A stretch of DNA of 64,000 nt, from assembly GCA_902801565.1 (NCBI GenBank), contig CADCIX010000001.1, positions 107,702-171,701 of the forward strand, written 5' to 3'. Each line of letters begins with the position of its first letter. The first letter of the stretch is position 1. Positions 33,939 to 42,705 of the stretch are shown here, piece by piece. The position numbers were made by a program, and so were the translations under genes. The notes below the pieces were generated by a model. It had not been told where the DNA came from and did no database searches. It saw nothing but the letters and a program-made list of their open reading frames with translations. The DNA comes from an uncultured Veillonellaceae bacterium (GTDB taxonomy: Bacteria; Bacillota; Negativicutes; Selenomonadales; Selenomonadaceae).

Positions 33939-35837
33939 TTATTCGTCATCCTCGTCGGAAAGCTCGTAATCCTCGTAGTTGTTGAAATTCCTCGATGCAC
34001 GGGACCAGAAGGTATTGCTGACCTGTCCGCGGGAAAGATCCCGCAGATGGTAGAATTCCAGGCCGAAGTTCCAATCCCTGGTAAGGTTGTAGTCGCAACC
34101 CAGCCCCCAGCCGCGGAAACCTCCGTATGGCAGCAGGATATCGGCTGTGCCACTCATGGTATGGGAGATATAGGTGGAGCCTGGCTGACGGTAATATTTG
34201 AGCCAATAGCTGAAGGAATTTGGCTTCCAATTGTCTTCCGGTGTGTAGCCCAGGGAGAAGACGAAGCCCGTCCCGCTGCTGCCGCTCCTCCTGCCATGGA
34301 GGAGCATGAGGCCCGCATCGAAAAGGCCCAGGCGCTGGCGGTAGTTCGCCATGGCGATGTCCTGGGAGCTGCCGTCCTTGTGGTCGAAATGGTAATAGCC
34401 CCCGTCCACCCCATAGTCGGCGGTATCATAGGAGGCTGTGACGTCGAAGGCCCTTTTCGTGCCGCGGTCGTGGAGATTCCCGAGTTCCACCGTGTAGCGG
34501 ACGGGCCCCCCGGCAGACAGGCGGATGCCGTCGAACCTGCTGTCGTAAATGTTTCCCTCTGCCATGAGGCTTCCGAAGGCACCGATGTCCGTATGGACGA
34601 CGCCCATATCTCCGGAGAGATAGTAGCGGTCCAGGCGGAGATTCCCGTCCTCGGAGCCCTTGGGGCCGGAGAGGACTTTTTCCCATTCCAGCATGGCATT
34701 GAGGTGCCAGTTCCCGTCCAGGTTGTAGTCGGGAAAGAGGCGGCCACGGACGCGCGTCCGGTCATGGAGGCCGTTCACACCCGTGTAATGTCCGTAGTCC
34801 AGGCGGATTTCCCCGTTCAGCATGAATCTCTGGCCCAGGTCATCCTTCACGGGGACGTTGGAGGAAAGCTGCAGGCTTGCATCGGAATCATCCAGAAAGC
34901 CGCTGCTTGCAAGTTCCGAAAAGAATTCGGCCCGCAGTCTCGCGGCATGGTCGGAGGCAGTGCCGGGAAGGGCGGCGGGTTCCTGGGAGCTTTTGCCCAT
35001 GAGGGAACACAGAAGGCTTTCCTGGCGTGCCTGTTCATAGGAGAGGCGCAGGGCCCGCTGGTAGCTGCGCTTTCGTGCCAGGGCGTAGTCCTGGGCAGTG
35101 AAGGATGCCTGTTCCTTCCGGGTTTCCCTGGCTGTCGTGGGACTTTGCCCCTTTGCATCGGTGGTGTCTTTTTCCTGGCGGGCAGCTTCCCTGGACATTT
35201 TCCGGGCGTAGAATTCCTGCTCCTTGGAGAGCTTGAGCTGCATCTCGTCTATGACGATGCGGCGGGAAAGCTGCCCGTATTCGGAGGCCAGTGCATTCGT
35301 TATCTCCGGGTCGGCGGCAGGCTGCGCCCGGCTTTGCTCCAGGGCGTAGTCACGGGCGGCGGATTCCAGCAGGTCAAGGGACTGGTCACATCTTTTCTTG
35401 AGAGGGGCCATGGCTTCCAGCCGGTTATCTCCCTGGATGGAGTGGCGGAGGAAGCGCTCCGTGGATACCCTTGCCTGCCGGGCAGCGGATTCGTAGTTTT
35501 TCAGCGCCTCGGATCCGGGCACACGGGCGGGGAGGGGCTGGGATTTATACTGGTCGACGTGGTGCACGGCCTGCTCGTACTCCTCTGCCGATGGGGCTGG
35601 TCCCGACTGGTCGATGGCATAGAGGGCCTGGGCGACCAACTGGCTGAGTTCCTCGCGGGAGCATTCGGAGAGGGGCTTTTCCGGAGGCATCAGGTATCCG
35701 GCATTCATCAGCTGCGCCAGGGAATCATAAGTCCAGGCAGGAGACTGTGCTCCGGGGGAGGCAGAAGCATCCGGCATGGAGGAAAAAAGCCATACCGCTG
35801 CGGCGCATGGCAGGATGAGATGTTTTTTCTGTGCCAA
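33939..35837 (-). CDS. SLH-like, coiled-coil outer-membrane beta-barrel protein
   Basis: This 632-aa protein has a signal peptide (1-27, ASA|SP). A divergent SLH-like segment follows ('WTYDSLAQLMNAGYL', about 35-75), of the kind that ties Negativicutes outer membranes to peptidoglycan. Then comes a helical/coiled-coil region (about 85-330) and a C-terminal barrel (about 335-615) with amphipathic strands. It ends in an acidic tail (YELSDEDDE) rather than the usual terminal Phe. As first gene of the polysaccharide operon it is a candidate export channel, but a general porin role is possible. Confidence 0.78.
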   Translation of the reverse strand: MAQKKHLILPCAAAVWLFSSMPDASASPGAQSPAWTYDSLAQLMNAGYLMPPEKPLSECSREELSQLVAQALYAIDQSGPAPSAEEYEQAVHHVDQYKSQPLPARVPGSEALKNYESAARQARVSTERFLRHSIQGDNRLEAMAPLKKRCDQSLDLLESAARDYALEQSRAQPAADPEITNALASEYGQLSRRIVIDEMQLKLSKEQEFYARKMSREAARQEKDTTDAKGQSPTTARETRKEQASFTAQDYALARKRSYQRALRLSYEQARQESLLCSLMGKSSQEPAALPGTASDHAARLRAEFFSELASSGFLDDSDASLQLSSNVPVKDDLGQRFMLNGEIRLDYGHYTGVNGLHDRTRVRGRLFPDYNLDGNWHLNAMLEWEKVLSGPKGSEDGNLRLDRYYLSGDMGVVHTDIGAFGSLMAEGNIYDSRFDGIRLSAGGPVRYTVELGNLHDRGTKRAFDVTASYDTADYGVDGGYYHFDHKDGSSQDIAMANYRQRLGLFDAGLMLLHGRRSGSSGTGFVFSLGYTPEDNWKPNSFSYWLKYYRQPGSTYISHTMSGTADILLPYGGFRGWGLGCDYNLTRDWNFGLEFYHLRDLSRGQVSNTFWSRASRNFNNYEDYELSDEDDE

Positions 35838-35887
35838 TGATTACAGATCCTTCCTTGAGAGGTGTGAACATAGTGAAGCATGAAAAT

Positions 35888-35916
35888 AGTATACAGTTTT
35901 GATTTTAGTGAAGAAA
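35888..35916 (-). promoter_or_regulatory. Possible promoter of the exopolysaccharide operon
   Basis: On the minus strand a TATACT (35893-35888) lies about 50 bp before the porin start. The -35 region 17 bp upstream (TTTCTT) is weak, so an activator or alternative promoter may be needed. Confidence 0.35.
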
Positions 35917-35967
35917 CGGGAGGAAGTCAAGGGGATGGGACCGAATATATATACCGCATGCAGGCCG

Positions 35968-35996
35968 TTGAAATTCCTGCTGGTGGATGATATACT
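35968..35996 (+). promoter_or_regulatory. Promoter of the second carboxypeptidase gene
   Basis: TTGAAA (35968-35973) and TATACT (35991-35996) are 17 bp apart, 34 bp before the ATG at 36030. Confidence 0.75.
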
Positions 35997-36029
35997 TAAA
36001 AACATTGGATAATTTAGGAGGGAACGGGT

Positions 36030-37205
36030 ATGAGGATTGTGGGAAATGTTCTGGTGGTATTGCTGGCTTTTTCCTGCATGTTTTTTGGTGTGGCGGAGTC
36101 CCAGGAAGCAGAGAATGCATTAGAGGCACAGGAGATGCTGGAGAGGACAGACGCTATCCTGCCCAATGTGACGGCCCGTTCTGCCGTGGTCATGGAGGCC
36201 AGGACGGGGAGAGTCCTGTATTCCAGGAACATGAAGGCGATGCGGTTTCCTGCCAGCACGACGAAGGCCATGACTCTGATCGTGGCCTTGGAAAAGGGGA
36301 ACCTGGATGATATCGTGACGGTCAGCGGCAATGCGGCCGGTACGGAGGGCTCCACCCTTTGGCTGGAGGAGGGGAAGAAGATCCGACTGGAGGATCTTCT
36401 TTACGGCATCATCATGAGGTCGGGAAATGATGGCACGGTGGCCGTTGCCGAGCATATTGCGGGCAGTGTGGATGCCTTTGCCAGAATGATGACCGAGAAG
36501 GCGAGGGAAATCGGTGCCGCAGACACCTTTTTCGTGAATCCTCATGGGCTGCCGGATGAAAGGCATTACACCACGGCCTATGATATGGCCCTGATTGCTT
36601 CCTATGGCTATCGAAACCCTGTGTTTGCCGATATCGTGAAGACGAAGGAAAAAACGATTCCCTGGAGCGAGGATCCCACAGAGTTCTGGCGCAGTGAGAA
36701 CCAGATGCTATGGCTTTATGACGGTGCCAATGGCGTGAAGACCGGCTATACGGATGCGGCGGGACGCTGCCTCGTATCGGGGGCGGAGAGGGACGGCATC
36801 CAGCTTGTCTCTGTTGTCCTGGACAGCATCTATATGTGGAACGATTCCATCGCCATGCTGGACTATGGCTTTGCCCATGTGAAACCTCAGCGGGAAGTCA
36901 ATGGGGGCGAAATCGTCGGGAATCTCCCGGTCCTTTCGGGGCGCAGGAAGCAGGTGCCTGTCAGGACGGCCTCGGATATCGTGGTTCCCGTGTGCGATAA
37001 TGGCGATGCGGGGTACAGCAAGGTCTTTGACCTGCCGAATGCCCTGCATGCCCCGGTGGAGGCCGGCGATGTGGTGGGAACGGTCCGCGTCATGTACGAG
37101 GGCAGAGAAGTTGGAAGCACGGATCTCGTGGCCACGGAATCCGTGGAAGTGAAATCCTTTTTTGTCACATTGTATCAATTGGCGAAAAAATATCATATGA
37201 TTTGA
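36030..37205 (+). CDS. dacF: D-alanyl-D-alanine carboxypeptidase (DacF-like)
   Basis: This 391-aa exported S11-family penicillin-binding protein has a signal peptide (1-24). Its active-site motifs are STTK (Ser76, Lys79), SGN (about 131-133) and KTG (about 237-239), and the beta-rich C-terminal domain ends in a possible amphipathic membrane anchor. It is a paralogue of the protein at 11399-12565. It begins a tightly packed run with rluB, a flavoprotein gene, aroA, cmk and plsC; its stop lies 5 bp before the rluB ATG. Confidence 0.88.
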   Translation: MRIVGNVLVVLLAFSCMFFGVAESQEAENALEAQEMLERTDAILPNVTARSAVVMEARTGRVLYSRNMKAMRFPASTTKAMTLIVALEKGNLDDIVTVSGNAAGTEGSTLWLEEGKKIRLEDLLYGIIMRSGNDGTVAVAEHIAGSVDAFARMMTEKAREIGAADTFFVNPHGLPDERHYTTAYDMALIASYGYRNPVFADIVKTKEKTIPWSEDPTEFWRSENQMLWLYDGANGVKTGYTDAAGRCLVSGAERDGIQLVSVVLDSIYMWNDSIAMLDYGFAHVKPQREVNGGEIVGNLPVLSGRRKQVPVRTASDIVVPVCDNGDAGYSKVFDLPNALHAPVEAGDVVGTVRVMYEGREVGSTDLVATESVEVKSFFVTLYQLAKKYHMI

Positions 37206-37210
37206 GAAAT

Positions 37211-37939
37211 ATGGAAGAGCGTTTGCAGAAAATCATCAGCCGGGCGGGGATCGCTTCCCGCCGGGCGGCAGAAAAGATCATATTGGAAGGCCGGGTTACG
37301 GTGGAGGGCGAGGCCGTGACAGAACTGGGCAGGAAGTGCGACCCGGACCGGCAGGTTGTCTGCGTGGACGGCAGGCGCATCGGCGGGGCGGAGCGGCATG
37401 TGTATTTCCTGCTCAACAAGCCCAAGGGGTACCTGTCCACGGCGAGTGACGAGCACGGACGGCGCACGGTCCTGGAGCTTCTGCCGGAGGTGGAGGAGCG
37501 CGTCTATCCCGTGGGGCGTTTGGACAACAACACGGAGGGGCTCCTGCTCATCACTAATGACGGTGCCCTGATGAATGGTCTTCTCCATCCCCGTTATGAG
37601 GTGGAGAAGACCTATGTTGCGAAGGTGGCAGGGAATCTTTCGGAGGAACTGCTTGACCGTTTGCGGCACGGCGTCTTGCTGGAGGATGGCATGACGGCAC
37701 CGGCAAAGGTTCGGCTTCTGGAGCAGGGAGCGGGGATTTCCCGGGTGGAGCTCCGCATCCATGAGGGACGCAACCGGCAGGTCCGCCGCATGTTTTCCGC
37801 CATCGGCTGCGAGGTGAAGGCCTTGAAGCGCATGGCCTTTGCAGGGCTGGACCTGAAGGGCGTCGGGAGAGGAAAGCACAGGGAACTGACGGCAGAGGAG
37901 GTGGCAGGGCTTTATGAGCTTGCAGGAATTGGGAAGTGA
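37211..37939 (+). CDS. rluB: Ribosomal large-subunit pseudouridine synthase (RluB family)
   Basis: This enzyme converts a uridine in 23S rRNA to pseudouridine. The ~242-aa protein has an N-terminal S4 RNA-binding domain ('RLQKIISRAGIASRRAAE') and the RsuA/RluB catalytic domain with the conserved aspartate in PVGRLDNNTEGLLL and 'EGRNRQVRRMF'. The ATG at 37211 gives the standard family start; an in-frame TTG at 37202 overlaps the preceding stop. The 3' end overlaps the flavoprotein gene by 26 bp. Confidence 0.9.
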   Translation: MEERLQKIISRAGIASRRAAEKIILEGRVTVEGEAVTELGRKCDPDRQVVCVDGRRIGGAERHVYFLLNKPKGYLSTASDEHGRRTVLELLPEVEERVYPVGRLDNNTEGLLLITNDGALMNGLLHPRYEVEKTYVAKVAGNLSEELLDRLRHGVLLEDGMTAPAKVRLLEQGAGISRVELRIHEGRNRQVRRMFSAIGCEVKALKRMAFAGLDLKGVGRGKHRELTAEEVAGLYELAGIGK

Positions 37940-39194
37940 GGCGAAGCGCATCCTTGTCATCGGTGCAGGGCCTGCGGGGATGATGGCGGCCATCAAGGCG
38001 GCGGAAAATGGCGCCAGGGTGACTCTTCTGGAGAAGATGAACCGTGTGGGGAAAAAGATGCTCATCACGGGCAAGGGGCGCTGCAATCTCACAAATGCGG
38101 CAGAGGTTCCCGAGATCATCGCCAATGTCCCGGGCAATGGTGTCTTTCTCAACAGTTCCCTGCGGGCCTTTGACAATCAGGAGGTCATCCGCTTTTTTGA
38201 AGAAGCAGGGGTTCCGACGAAGGTGGAGCGTGGGAACCGCGTTTTTCCCCAAAGCGACCGGGCAGCGGATGCCGTGGATGCCATGCTGGGAAAACTGCAT
38301 GAGCTGGGAGTCCGCCTTGTGACGGAAACTGCCGTGAAGGAAATCCTGGTGGAGGATGGAAGGGCCGTGGGCGCAAGGACGGAGAAAGGCGAGGCCTTCT
38401 ACGGGGATGCCGTCATTCTCGCAGTGGGCGGCGCCTCTTATCCCGGCACGGGCTCCAGCGGCGACGGCTATGAGATGGCAAGGAAGCTGGGGCATCATGT
38501 GACAAAGATCCTTCCTGCCCTTGTGCCCCTGGAGACAGAGGAAACCTGGGTGAAGGATGCCCAAGGGCTGTCCCTGCGGAATGTGAGGGTGACGCTCCTG
38601 GCAGACGGGAAGAAGGAAGAGGAGCTTTTCGGCGAGATGATGTTTGCCCATTTCGGCGTGACGGGACCTGTGATTTTGTCGCTGTCGCGGAAAGCTGCCC
38701 AACTTTTGGCGGAGGGGCGCTTTGTGGAGCTGGCCTTGAACCTGAAACCGGCGCTTTCCCCGGAGAAGCTTGACGCCAGGGTACAGAGGGATTTTTCCAA
38801 GTACATCCGGAAGCAGCTGAAGAATTCCCTGCATGACCTCCTGCCGGGAAAGCTGATCGATCCGGTGATGGATGCGGCGTACCTTGACCCGGACAGGCCC
38901 GTCCATGAGATCACCCAGGAGGAACGGGGGCGGCTGGTTCATGCACTCCAGCATCTGATGCTGACCGTGACGAAGACGCGCCCCCTGGCAGAGGCCATCG
39001 TGACGGCGGGCGGGGTTTCCGTGAAGGAAATCCAGCCCAAGACCATGGAGTCGAAACTGGTGCCCGGTCTGTATTTTGCCGGGGAGGTTGTGGATGTGGA
39101 TGCCTATACGGGGGGCTACAATCTTCAGGCGGCATTTTCCATGGGAGCGGCGGCGGGCTGCTGGAGCGTTTGGAACGAATCCGATAGGAGTTGA
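37914..39194 (+). CDS. HI0933-type FAD flavoprotein oxidoreductase
   Basis: This 426-aa protein belongs to the HI0933/YhiN (BaiN-like) flavoproteins of unclear substrate. It has the dinucleotide-binding motif VIGAGPAGMMAA (about 15-26), the family hallmark 'GKKMLITGKGRCNLTN', 'GGASYPGTGSSGDGY' and the C-terminal FAD contact 'GLYFAGEVVDVDAYTGGYN'. It overlaps rluB by 26 bp and is 6 bp before aroA. Such proteins commonly neighbour aroA-cmk in Firmicutes. Confidence 0.88.
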   Translation: MSLQELGSEAKRILVIGAGPAGMMAAIKAAENGARVTLLEKMNRVGKKMLITGKGRCNLTNAAEVPEIIANVPGNGVFLNSSLRAFDNQEVIRFFEEAGVPTKVERGNRVFPQSDRAADAVDAMLGKLHELGVRLVTETAVKEILVEDGRAVGARTEKGEAFYGDAVILAVGGASYPGTGSSGDGYEMARKLGHHVTKILPALVPLETEETWVKDAQGLSLRNVRVTLLADGKKEEELFGEMMFAHFGVTGPVILSLSRKAAQLLAEGRFVELALNLKPALSPEKLDARVQRDFSKYIRKQLKNSLHDLLPGKLIDPVMDAAYLDPDRPVHEITQEERGRLVHALQHLMLTVTKTRPLAEAIVTAGGVSVKEIQPKTMESKLVPGLYFAGEVVDVDAYTGGYNLQAAFSMGAAAGCWSVWNESDRS

Positions 39195-39200
39195 GGATTG

Positions 39201-40511
39201 ATGGAGAAAAAAGAGATTCATCCTTTGCGGCAGGGAATCCACGGGGAGATTGAGATCCCCGGGGACAAATCCATCTCCCACCGCAGTGTCATGTTTTCCG
39301 CATTGGGAGATGGGCCGGTGCATATAAAGAACTTTCTGCATGCCCAGGACTGTCTTTCCACGGTGAAATGCGTGGAGGCATTGGGGGCAAAGGTGGAATT
39401 CCTCAGCGATGAGGAACTTGTGGTGACAGGTCATGGAATTCATGGCCTCAAGGAGCCGCAGTCCATCATCGATGCAGGAAATTCCGGCACGACACTGCGG
39501 CTGATGATGGGGATTCTGGCGCCCCAGCCGTTCCTGACGACCTTCAGCGGGGATGCATCCCTTCATAGGCGCCCCATGGCGAGAGTTATCAAGCCCCTGG
39601 GGATGATGGGAGCCAATATTGTGGGAAGGGACGGCAACCGTCTGCTTCCCATCACGGTGATTCCGGCAGGAAAGAAACTCAAGGGCATGGTCTATGACAT
39701 GCCGGTGGCCAGCGCCCAGGTGAAGTCGGCGGTCCTTCTGGCGGGCATGTATGCGGAGGGCGATACGACGGTGGTGGAGCCCTTCACCTCCCGTGACCAT
39801 ACGGAACGGATGCTGGAGGCCTTCGGTGTGAGGACGGAGAAGGAAGGAACGGCGGTCACGATCCATCCCGTGGAGGAATTCCACTCCCCGAAGGAGATCG
39901 AAGTGCCGGGGGATATCAGCTCGGCGGCCTATTGGCTCGTGGCGGCATCCATCCTTCCCGGCAGTGATGTCCTGCTCAGGAATGTGGGGGTTAATCCGAC
40001 CCGCACGGGCATTCTGGATGTGCTGGAAAGCATGGGGGCTGACTTCGAGCTCCTGAACCGGCGCGTCAGCGGCGGCGAGGCTGCGGCGGATATCCGGGTG
40101 CGCTCGGCAAAGCTCCGGGGAACTTCCTTTGGGGCGGAAATCATGCCGAGGCTCATCGACGAGATTCCCATCCTTGCCGTTGCTGCGGCCTTTGCCGAGG
40201 GCACAACGGTCATCACGGGAGCCGGGGAACTTCGCGTCAAGGAGACGGACCGGCTTCAGGCAGTGACGGATGAGTTCAACAAGCTTTCTCCCGGGCTGGT
40301 GGAGGCCTCGGAGGATGGGATGGTGATTCATGGCGGCCAGAGCCTTCGCAAGGCAGAGGTGGCCTCCTATGACGACCATCGCATGGCGATGTCCCTTTCG
40401 ATCTTCGGGGCTGCGGGGGAAGGAGTCAGCATCGACCATCCGGACTGTGTCGATATCTCTTATCCGGAGTTCTACAATATATTGGAAAATTTTGGAGGAA
40501 AAGGTGCATGA
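39201..40511 (+). CDS. aroA: 3-phosphoshikimate 1-carboxyvinyltransferase (EPSP synthase)
   Basis: AroA joins shikimate-3-phosphate and PEP in aromatic amino acid synthesis. The ~436-aa protein shows 'GDKSISHRSVMF' near the N-terminus, 'NSGTTLRLM' (PEP loop), 'RPMARVIKPL' and the C-terminal 'KETDRLQAVTDEF' and 'YDDHRMAMS'. ATG 39201 follows GAGGA; TTG 39198 is an alternative. Its stop overlaps the cmk ATG by 4 bp. Confidence 0.95.
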   Translation: MEKKEIHPLRQGIHGEIEIPGDKSISHRSVMFSALGDGPVHIKNFLHAQDCLSTVKCVEALGAKVEFLSDEELVVTGHGIHGLKEPQSIIDAGNSGTTLRLMMGILAPQPFLTTFSGDASLHRRPMARVIKPLGMMGANIVGRDGNRLLPITVIPAGKKLKGMVYDMPVASAQVKSAVLLAGMYAEGDTTVVEPFTSRDHTERMLEAFGVRTEKEGTAVTIHPVEEFHSPKEIEVPGDISSAAYWLVAASILPGSDVLLRNVGVNPTRTGILDVLESMGADFELLNRRVSGGEAAADIRVRSAKLRGTSFGAEIMPRLIDEIPILAVAAAFAEGTTVITGAGELRVKETDRLQAVTDEFNKLSPGLVEASEDGMVIHGGQSLRKAEVASYDDHRMAMSLSIFGAAGEGVSIDHPDCVDISYPEFYNILENFGGKGA

Positions 40512-41167
40512 AGAAGAATCTGGTGGTGGCAATCGATGGGCCTGCCGGCGCGGGCAAGAGCACGGTGGCACAGCTGGCGGCAAAGGAGCTTGGGTATACC
40601 TACATCGACACGGGGGCCATGTACCGGGCTGTGGCCTGGAAGACGCTGCAGCAGGGGAAGCCTGTGACGGATGAGCTCATCCTGTCCGTGGTGCCGGATA
40701 TTGATGTGGATCTGCAGTACACGGAGGGCAAGACGCGGGTCTTTGTGGACGGGAAGGAAGTCACGGGAGAGATCCGGACGCCCGAGATCAATAAGATCGT
40801 ATCCCAGGTGGCCCGCCTTGGTCCTGTGCGGGAAAAGATGGTGGACCTGCAGCGCAGGATGGGGGAGCGCGGCGCGGTGCTCATGGATGGCAGGGATATT
40901 GCGACCCATGTGCTGCCCAATGCGGATGTGAAGATCTTCCTCACGGCCTCCATTGAGGAACGTGCAAAACGCCGCTGCAAGGAATTGCAGGAAAAGGGCT
41001 ATGATGTGGACCTTGAGGGAATCAAGGCGGACATCGCGGCCAGGGACAAGGCGGACAGCGAGCGGGAAATCTCGCCCCTCATCCGGGCGGAGGATGCGGT
41101 GCTTCTCGATACCACCGGTCTCAGCATTGAGGAAGTCGTGGCAAAGATCTTGGGAATGTGCAGGTGA
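40508..41167 (+). CDS. cmk: Cytidylate kinase
   Basis: This enzyme phosphorylates CMP and dCMP. The 219-aa protein begins with the P-loop AIDGPAGAGKST and has 'YIDTGAMYRAVAW', the Cmk-specific insert with 'VSQVARLGPVREKMVDLQR', and 'GRDIATHVLPNADVKIFLTA'. Length is typical. GGAGG precedes it inside the end of aroA, and plsC follows after 4 bp. Confidence 0.95.
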   Translation: MKKNLVVAIDGPAGAGKSTVAQLAAKELGYTYIDTGAMYRAVAWKTLQQGKPVTDELILSVVPDIDVDLQYTEGKTRVFVDGKEVTGEIRTPEINKIVSQVARLGPVREKMVDLQRRMGERGAVLMDGRDIATHVLPNADVKIFLTASIEERAKRRCKELQEKGYDVDLEGIKADIAARDKADSEREISPLIRAEDAVLLDTTGLSIEEVVAKILGMCR

Positions 41168-41171
41168 TACG

Positions 41172-41768
41172 ATGCTCTATGCCCTGGCAAGATGTATTTT
41201 TGTTCCCTTTTTTAAGCTGTTCTTCCGCGCCCGGGTCATCGGGAAGGAGAACCTTCCGGCAGAGGGGCCGGTCATCCTGGCCGCAAACCATCTCAGCAAT
41301 TGGGACCCGCCCTTCCTGGCCTGTTTCATTCCCAGGCATGTGCATTACATGGCAAAGACGGAGCTTTTCGAGAATCCAATTTTTTCGGCGATGATCCGAA
41401 GCTGCCATGCCTTTCCGGTGAAGCGGGGAGCTGCGGACCGCGGGGCCATCAAGATGGCAATGCAGGTGCTGAAGGGGGGCAGCGTCCTCGGGGTTTTCCC
41501 CGAAGGCACCCGAAGCCGTACCGGGGAGATGGGGAAGGCCGAGGCGGGGGTTGCCCTGTTTGCCTCCATGAGCAATGCTCCCGTTGTTCCGGCAGCCATC
41601 ATCGGCACGAACGAGATGTTCTCGAAGGAGAAGACCTTCCCGCAGCTTTCGGTGATCTATGGGGAGCCCCTGAGGTTTGAGGGGGACCGCAAGAACAGGG
41701 AGGATTTGGAAGCTTTTTCCCAAAGGATTTTGGACAGCATCCGAAATTTGAAAGAAAAAGTAAAATAA
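41172..41768 (+). CDS. plsC: 1-acyl-sn-glycerol-3-phosphate acyltransferase
   Basis: PlsC acylates lysophosphatidate in membrane lipid synthesis. The 198-aa protein carries the acyltransferase motif NHLSNWDP (NHxxxxD, about 39-46) and FPEGTRSR (about 113-120), plus an N-terminal hydrophobic stretch. ATG 41172 is chosen because the longer frame runs through cmk; AGGTGAT is just upstream. The cmk-plsC-ispH-rpsA order is typical of Firmicutes. Confidence 0.92.
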   Translation: MLYALARCIFVPFFKLFFRARVIGKENLPAEGPVILAANHLSNWDPPFLACFIPRHVHYMAKTELFENPIFSAMIRSCHAFPVKRGAADRGAIKMAMQVLKGGSVLGVFPEGTRSRTGEMGKAEAGVALFASMSNAPVVPAAIIGTNEMFSKEKTFPQLSVIYGEPLRFEGDRKNREDLEAFSQRILDSIRNLKEKVK

Positions 41769-41781
41769 AGCAAAATAATGT

Positions 41782-41811
41782 TTGCTTGGCATTGCTGTTT
41801 TATGATATACT
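41782..41811 (+). promoter_or_regulatory. Possible ispH-rpsA promoter
   Basis: TTGCTT (41782-41787) and TATACT (41806-41811) are 18 bp apart. An overlapping choice is TTGGCA (41786) with TACTAT (41808). They lie in the AT-rich gap before ispH. Confidence 0.5.
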
Positions 41812-41874
41812 ATGAACTAGATTGCGAACTTACCTATTGTTCCGGTCTGAAAAAATGAGTATGGTGATAATGGT

Positions 41875-42705
41875 ATGGAAGTCATTCTGGCAGATTACCT
41901 GGGATTCTGCTATGGAGTCAAGCGGGCAATCAAGATTGCCCGGGAAAATGCTTCTGAGGAACCGGGCGCTTCCTGTACATTGGGCCCGATCATCCACAAC
42001 CCCCAGATGGTGGAACGCCTGAGAACGGAGGGCGTGGGTACGGTGGATGCGCTGGAGGAAATGCAGAAGGGAACGATCATCATCCGTTCCCATGGCGTTG
42101 GCCCCCAGGTCTATGAGGAAGCGAAAAAGAGGGGTCTGCAGCTGGTGGATGCCACCTGTCCCCATGTCCGCAAGGCGCAGCTTGCCTCGAAGGCCCTGGC
42201 CGATGGCGACTACAGGGTCGTCATCATAGGCGAGAAGGAACATCCGGAGGTTCAGAGCATCTTTGAATGGTCCGCCAATACGGCGCTCATCGTTGAGACC
42301 GAAGAAGAGGCGGATGCCCTGGAGCCTTGCCAAAAGCTTGGCATCGTTTCGCAGACCACATTTTCCGGCAGACGGTTCAAGGAAATCGTCATGAAGCTCC
42401 TGGACAAGTCCCGGGAAATCAAGATCGAGCGGACGATCTGCACAGCCACGGATCAACGGCAGGCGGCAGCAATGGCGCTGGCATCGAAGGTGGATCTCAT
42501 GCTGGTCATCGGCGGAAAGAACAGCGCGAATACGACGCGGCTTGCCCAGCTGTGTGCAGAGAAATGCAGGACTTACCACATTGAGACGGCAGCAGAGCTG
42601 CAGCCTCAGTGGTTTGATAAAATTGAAAAAATTGGTATTACAGCCGGTGCGTCAACTCCCGACTGGATTATCAAGGAGGTATACAAACAGTGTCAGAAGA
42701 AATGA
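41875..42705 (+). CDS. ispH: 4-hydroxy-3-methylbut-2-enyl diphosphate reductase
   Basis: IspH is the [4Fe-4S] enzyme that completes the MEP isoprenoid pathway. The 276-aa protein has the three cluster cysteines in 'GFCYGVKRA', 'DATCPHVRKA' and 'ICTATDQRQ', with 'RSHGVGP' and 'GGKNSANTTRL'. In many Firmicutes IspH is fused to ribosomal protein S1. Here the two genes are separate but overlap by 16 bp in different frames. Confidence 0.94.
   Translation: MEVILADYLGFCYGVKRAIKIARENASEEPGASCTLGPIIHNPQMVERLRTEGVGTVDALEEMQKGTIIIRSHGVGPQVYEEAKKRGLQLVDATCPHVRKAQLASKALADGDYRVVIIGEKEHPEVQSIFEWSANTALIVETEEEADALEPCQKLGIVSQTTFSGRRFKEIVMKLLDKSREIKIERTICTATDQRQAAAMALASKVDLMLVIGGKNSANTTRLAQLCAEKCRTYHIETAAELQPQWFDKIEKIGITAGASTPDWIIKEVYKQCQKK

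Noticed and set aside
37554..40583. A minus-strand open frame of about 1000 codons opposite rluB, the flavoprotein gene and aroA
   Set aside because: Antisense shadow of three clearly identified genes with conserved motifs.
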